A stretch of 55,043 nucleotides of DNA from MESE01 sp036675035 (GTDB lineage Bacteria > Pseudomonadota > Gammaproteobacteria > Burkholderiales > Burkholderiaceae_D), in the NCBI GenBank assembly GCA_036675035.1, contig JAKFFO010000220.1, positions 1 through 55,043 of the forward strand, in the 5' to 3' direction. Below are positions 51,402-55,043 of this stretch, piece by piece. Numbering within the stretch: the stretch's first letter is position 1; the number at the start of each line of letters is the position of its first letter. The position numbers and the translations under genes are program-made. Below the pieces are notes generated by a model, which made no database searches, was not told the origin of the DNA, and saw only the letters and a program-made list of their open reading frames with translations.

Positions 51402-53384
51402 ATGACCGAATTCAAGAATACCGAACGTGAATTGCATTTTTTCCGCGTGCGTTTGTCGGCGCTGGGCATTCTCGTGTTCGTATGCTTCGGGCTATTGTTT
51501 GCACGGTTTTTGTGGCTTCAGGGGTACAAATACAAGGACTACGCAGCCCAGGCGGAAAACAACCGGATCTCGGTCGTACCCGTGGTTCCGAATCGCGGTT
51601 TGATCGTCGATCGCAACGGCGTGGTGCTGGCACGTAATTTTTCCGCTTATACGCTTGAAATCACACCGTCCGAGATCAAGGGCGAACTGGATGCGGTGAT
51701 CGATGACCTGGCGACCCTGGTCGAGATTCAGCCCAAGGATCGCAAACGCTTCAAGAAGCATCTTGAAGAATCGAAGAACTACGGAAGCGTGCCGATCCGC
51801 ACCCGGCTGACAGATGAAGAGGTTGCCCGGTTTACCGTGCAGCGCTATCGTTTCGAAGGCGTCGAAATCCAGGCACGATTGTTTCGGCAGTATCCGCTCG
51901 GCAGTGTCGCATCGCATGTGATCGGCTACATCGGGCGCATCAATCAAAACGAAGCCAAGAGGATCGCTGAAGCGGAGGATGCCGCGAACTACAGCGGTAC
52001 TGATTATCTCGGCAAGGAAGGTCTCGAAAAAAGCTATGAGCGGCAGTTGCATGGCACCACCGGATATGAAGAGGTTGAAGTGACGGCAGGAGGACGGGCG
52101 ATCCGCACCGTATCGCGGACGCCGGCGGCACCAGGCGACAACCTGATCCTGTCGATCGACATTGAACTGCAAAAAATCGTCGAAGAGGCTTTTGGTGATC
52201 GGCGCGGCGCGCTTGTGGCGATCGAGCCGGCCACCGGCGATGTGCTGGCATATGTATCGATGCCGACATACGATCCCAACCTGTTTGTCGACGGGATCGA
52301 CCAGCAAAGCTGGGACGAGTTGAATAATTCGATCGACCGCCCGTTATTGAATCGCCCGCTTTCGGGCACGTATCCACCAGGATCGACGTTCAAGCCATAC
52401 ATGGCATTGGCGGCACTGGAACTGGGTAAACGCACGCCGTCCCAATCGATTTCAGACCCCGGGCATTTCTGGTTCGGCAATCACAAGTTTCGTGACGACA
52501 AAGTGGGCGGACACGGTACCGTGGACATGTACAAGTCGATCGTCGAGTCCTGCAACACCTACTATTACGTGTTGGCCAACGACCTCGGCATCGATGCGAT
52601 TCACGACTTCATGAAGCCGTTCGGCTTCGGACAATTAACCGGCATCGACCTGGAACATGAAAAGCGTGGTGTCCTTCCGTCGACTGCCTGGAAAAATGCG
52701 GCGTACAGAACACGCGAGCAAAAGAAATGGTATGCGGGCGAGACTATTTCAGTTGGTATCGGTCAGGGTTACAACTCATTCACGCCGCTGCAAATGGCAC
52801 ATGCGGTCGCCAATCTCGCCAATAACGGCGTAGTGATGAAACCGCATCTTGTGAAGACGATTGAAAATGGCACCACCAAACAGCACACGCTGACCGTACC
52901 GAAGGAAAGCTATCGCATCAATCTCAAGCAGGAAAACATCGACGTAATCAAGAAGGCAATGGTGGGCGTTGCGATCGAAGGTACTTCGGCAAGAGCATTT
53001 GCCAATGCCGGCTATGTATCCGCCGGCAAGACGGGTACCGCGCAAGCAGTCGCGATGAAGAAAAATGAAAAGTACGACGCAAAAAAAATGGCGGAACGCC
53101 ATCGTGATCACTCGCTGTACACGGCATTTGCTCCGGCGGACAAGCCGCGTATCGCCATTGGCATCATTGTCGAAAATGCCGGGTTCGGCTCTGCGGCTGC
53201 CGCACCGATCGTGCGCAAGGCGCTGGACTATTATCTTCTCGGCATAAGGCCGGAAGACGATCCCAAGGCGATCGCAAACCAAAAAGGCATTCCCGACAAA
53301 ACCCCATCCGCAGCGTCGAATGCCGCCACGGTGGCGACAGGTGTGTCCGGTGTTGCAGTTGAACTCAAGAGGAGTCAGAACTGA
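51402..53384 (+). CDS. mrdA: Penicillin-binding protein 2 (peptidoglycan transpeptidase)
   Basis: This 660-residue class B PBP has an N-terminal membrane anchor (about 18-40), a dimerisation/pedestal domain with VVPNRGLIVDRNG, and the transpeptidase domain with Ser328 of SxxK (PPGSTFKPY), the SCN motif (VESCNTYYY) and KTGT (SAGKTGTAQ). It cross-links lateral-wall peptidoglycan with RodA. Its stop overlaps the rodA start (TGATG). Confidence 0.96.
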   Translation: MTEFKNTERELHFFRVRLSALGILVFVCFGLLFARFLWLQGYKYKDYAAQAENNRISVVPVVPNRGLIVDRNGVVLARNFSAYTLEITPSEIKGELDAVIDDLATLVEIQPKDRKRFKKHLEESKNYGSVPIRTRLTDEEVARFTVQRYRFEGVEIQARLFRQYPLGSVASHVIGYIGRINQNEAKRIAEAEDAANYSGTDYLGKEGLEKSYERQLHGTTGYEEVEVTAGGRAIRTVSRTPAAPGDNLILSIDIELQKIVEEAFGDRRGALVAIEPATGDVLAYVSMPTYDPNLFVDGIDQQSWDELNNSIDRPLLNRPLSGTYPPGSTFKPYMALAALELGKRTPSQSISDPGHFWFGNHKFRDDKVGGHGTVDMYKSIVESCNTYYYVLANDLGIDAIHDFMKPFGFGQLTGIDLEHEKRGVLPSTAWKNAAYRTREQKKWYAGETISVGIGQGYNSFTPLQMAHAVANLANNGVVMKPHLVKTIENGTTKQHTLTVPKESYRINLKQENIDVIKKAMVGVAIEGTSARAFANAGYVSAGKTGTAQAVAMKKNEKYDAKKMAERHRDHSLYTAFAPADKPRIAIGIIVENAGFGSAAAAPIVRKALDYYLLGIRPEDDPKAIANQKGIPDKTPSAASNAATVATGVSGVAVELKRSQN

Positions 53385-54505
53385 TGGCACCATTGGACAT
53401 GACCCAAAGACGTTCTTCCGGCACTGGTATCAGGCAATATTTCACTGTGTTCGACGGACCGCTCGCGTTGATCATTTTTCTGATTCTTTCAATCGGAATC
53501 GTGTCGGTGTATTCGGCCGGCATTGATTTTCCGGGCCGGATCGAAAGCCATATGCGCAATATTCTGGTGGCTTTTGTCGTGATGTGGATTGCCGCCATCG
53601 TGCCGCCGCAAACCCTGATGCGCTTCGCAGTGCCGATTTATGTACTGGGTGTCACGCTGCTGATCGCCGTCGCGATGTTCGGAATCGTCAAGAAAGGTTC
53701 GCGCCGCTGGATTGATATCGGCATGGTGATTCAGCCATCCGAGATCATGAAGATCGCCGTGCCGTTGATGCTTGCATGGTTCTTCCAGAAGCGGGAAGGA
53801 ATGATTCGCTGGCCGGAGTTCGTCGTATCGGCAATATTGCTGGTCATTCCGGTTGCGCTGATCATGAGACAACCTGATCTGGGAACGTCTTTGCTGGTAA
53901 TGGGGTCCGGATTCTTTGTGATTTTCCTGGCCGGACTACCATGGAAAGTCCTTATCGGTCTGGGCGTTTCGGCTGCGGCCAGCCTGCCGGTGATCTGGAC
54001 CATGCTGCATGATTACCAGCGGCACCGGGTTCTGACATTGATCGATCCGACATCAGATCCGCTTGGCAAAGGATTCCATATCATTCAATCGACAATTGCG
54101 ATCGGGTCCGGCGGCCTTACCGGCAAAGGCTGGCTGAACGGAACCCAGTCACATCTCGAGTTCATTCCGGAACGAACGACAGACTTCGTGTTCGCAGTAT
54201 TCTCCGAAGAATTCGGATTGGTCGGTAATGCGGTGTTGTTGATCCTGTATCTGCTCTTGATCGGCCGCGGCTTGATTATTGCCGCCAACGCGCCGACGGT
54301 CTTCTCCAGATTGCTGGCAGGCGCACTGACGCTGATGTTTTTTACCTACGCCTTTGTCAACATGGGCATGGTCAGCGGCATCCTGCCGGTGGTCGGCGTG
54401 CCGCTGCCGTTCGTCAGCTATGGCGGAACCGCGTTTGTTACGCTCGGACTGGGCGTCGGGATGTTGATGAGTATTCAGCGCCACAGGAAATTAATACAAA
54501 CATAA
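53384..54505 (+). CDS. mrdB: RodA peptidoglycan glycosyltransferase (SEDS family)
   Basis: This 373-residue integral membrane protein has about ten helices. SEDS marks are RRWIDIGMVIQPSEIMKIAVP, RQPDLGTSLLV, HRVLTLIDPTSDPLGKGFH (functional Asp), AVFSEEFGLVGN and GVPLPFVSYGGTA. It polymerises glycan strands with PBP2. It overlaps mrdA by one base and has a good ribosome-binding site (GAGGAG, ten bases upstream). Confidence 0.96.
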   Translation: MAPLDMTQRRSSGTGIRQYFTVFDGPLALIIFLILSIGIVSVYSAGIDFPGRIESHMRNILVAFVVMWIAAIVPPQTLMRFAVPIYVLGVTLLIAVAMFGIVKKGSRRWIDIGMVIQPSEIMKIAVPLMLAWFFQKREGMIRWPEFVVSAILLVIPVALIMRQPDLGTSLLVMGSGFFVIFLAGLPWKVLIGLGVSAAASLPVIWTMLHDYQRHRVLTLIDPTSDPLGKGFHIIQSTIAIGSGGLTGKGWLNGTQSHLEFIPERTTDFVFAVFSEEFGLVGNAVLLILYLLLIGRGLIIAANAPTVFSRLLAGALTLMFFTYAFVNMGMVSGILPVVGVPLPFVSYGGTAFVTLGLGVGMLMSIQRHRKLIQT

Positions 54506-54522
54506 AGAAGAGGAGCCCTGCA

Positions 54523-55043
54523 ATGCGATTGCGATTCCATTCCTGGCAAGGCATCGCGGTATTACTGACTGCCTCGTCCATGCTGGTTGCCGGGTGCAGC
54601 AGCGTGCCGCTATCCACACCGCCGGTGGCCGACGCGTCGAACAAGCTTCCAGCGGCGGCTCCCTCCGGAACGAAAGCCTTGCCGGTTTTGCCGCCGGCCG
54701 GCTCAGGGCGGGGCGGCTATTATCAGGACGACGGCCCGGGAGATGCGCCTCCGGAGGGATTGCACGATTTGCCGGATGCGGTGCCGGCGGTCGAACCCTA
54801 CACCCGCAGAGGCAATCGCCCATATGTCGTGTTCGGCAAGTCGTACAAGCCGTTTACCGATGGTCGACCGTTCAGGCAACGCGGAATCGGCAGCTGGTAC
54901 GGGAAAAAATTCCACGGGCAGAAAACTTCTTCCGGCGAGATCTACGACATGTACAAGATGACCGGCGCGCATACGACATTGCCGCTTCCATTGTACGTGC
55001 GGGTGACCAACGTCAGCAACGGCAAGCAAGTCATCGTGAGAAT
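54523..55043 (+). CDS. rlpA: RlpA septal/rare lipoprotein A, 3' end outside window
   Basis: The first 173 residues are in the window. The lipobox LVAGC gives lipidated Cys25. A Pro/Ala-rich linker follows, then YVVFGKSYKPF and the start of the double-psi beta-barrel (GIGSWYGKKFHGQKTSSGE, ending VRVTNVSNGK). RlpA cleaves denuded glycan strands at septa in some species. GAGGAG precedes the ATG. It is 17 bp after rodA and belongs to that operon; any SPOR domain lies beyond the window. Confidence 0.92.
   Translation, partial: MRLRFHSWQGIAVLLTASSMLVAGCSSVPLSTPPVADASNKLPAAAPSGTKALPVLPPAGSGRGGYYQDDGPGDAPPEGLHDLPDAVPAVEPYTRRGNRPYVVFGKSYKPFTDGRPFRQRGIGSWYGKKFHGQKTSSGEIYDMYKMTGAHTTLPLPLYVRVTNVSNGKQVIVR

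Overview
The window looks like chromosome from a betaproteobacterium of the order Burkholderiales, most likely family Oxalobacteraceae. The reasons are the moderate G+C, the proteobacterial-type gshA-gshB block joined to a phosphotransferase set without sugar permease (EIIA-Man, HPr, EI), the order rsmB-DUF4390-ntrY-like-ntrX-like, torF-glnK-amtB, overlapping metX-metW, and gatCAB divergent from mreBCD-mrdA-rodA-rlpA. Family and gene calls rest on reading motifs in the translated sequence; no database search was run.

Layout. 1-2540: a partial MFS exporter carrying an exact in-frame 66-bp tandem duplication, and a DUF2239 gene. Two TACCCGGGTA-type palindromes and a hairpin that sequesters the ribosome-binding site precede them; a small secreted DUF4148 gene with a good terminator follows. 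2887-7470: a five-gene biosynthetic operon (type III polyketide synthase, methyltransferase, FAD-dependent oxidoreductase, acyl carrier protein, ketosynthase), the most distinctive accessory block here. 7490-11274: a class II glutamine amidotransferase, a TrmB-like methyltransferase, an MFS transporter behind a 16-bp palindrome, and DUF3567. 11501-17047 (minus strand): rsmB, DUF4390, an NtrY-like kinase, an NtrX-like regulator without an AAA+ domain, and a small CobW-like protein. 17424-18692: a complete IS481-family element with 6-bp target duplications, inserted in the loop and stem of an older palindrome.

18824-28154: a lipase-like hydrolase, DUF1840, an MFS transporter, lipoproteins, an acyltransferase-3/SGNH pair, comM and ubiK. 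28310-30954: torF, glnK and amtB behind a near-consensus sigma-54 promoter, implying nitrogen control. 31321-36146: glutathione synthesis, then the regulatory phosphotransferase cascade EI to HPr to EIIA-Man. 36208-44397: universal stress protein, TerC-family membrane protein, metX-metW behind a leader with an intrinsic terminator, ampG, an M48 protease, exonuclease III, pyrE and a DUF4124 protein. 44455-47942 (minus): gatCAB for Glu-tRNA(Gln)/Asp-tRNA(Asn) transamidation, with a G-rich repeat between gatA and gatB. 48196-55043: the rod-shape and lateral-wall genes mreB, mreC, mreD, mrdA, rodA and rlpA (cut by the window end).

Most of the window is ordinary housekeeping chromosome. The candidates for something new are the type III PKS/ACP/ketosynthase operon, the duplicated membrane helix in the first MFS gene with its layered regulatory sites, and the metX leader. 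I saw no tRNA, rRNA, CRISPR array or prophage.
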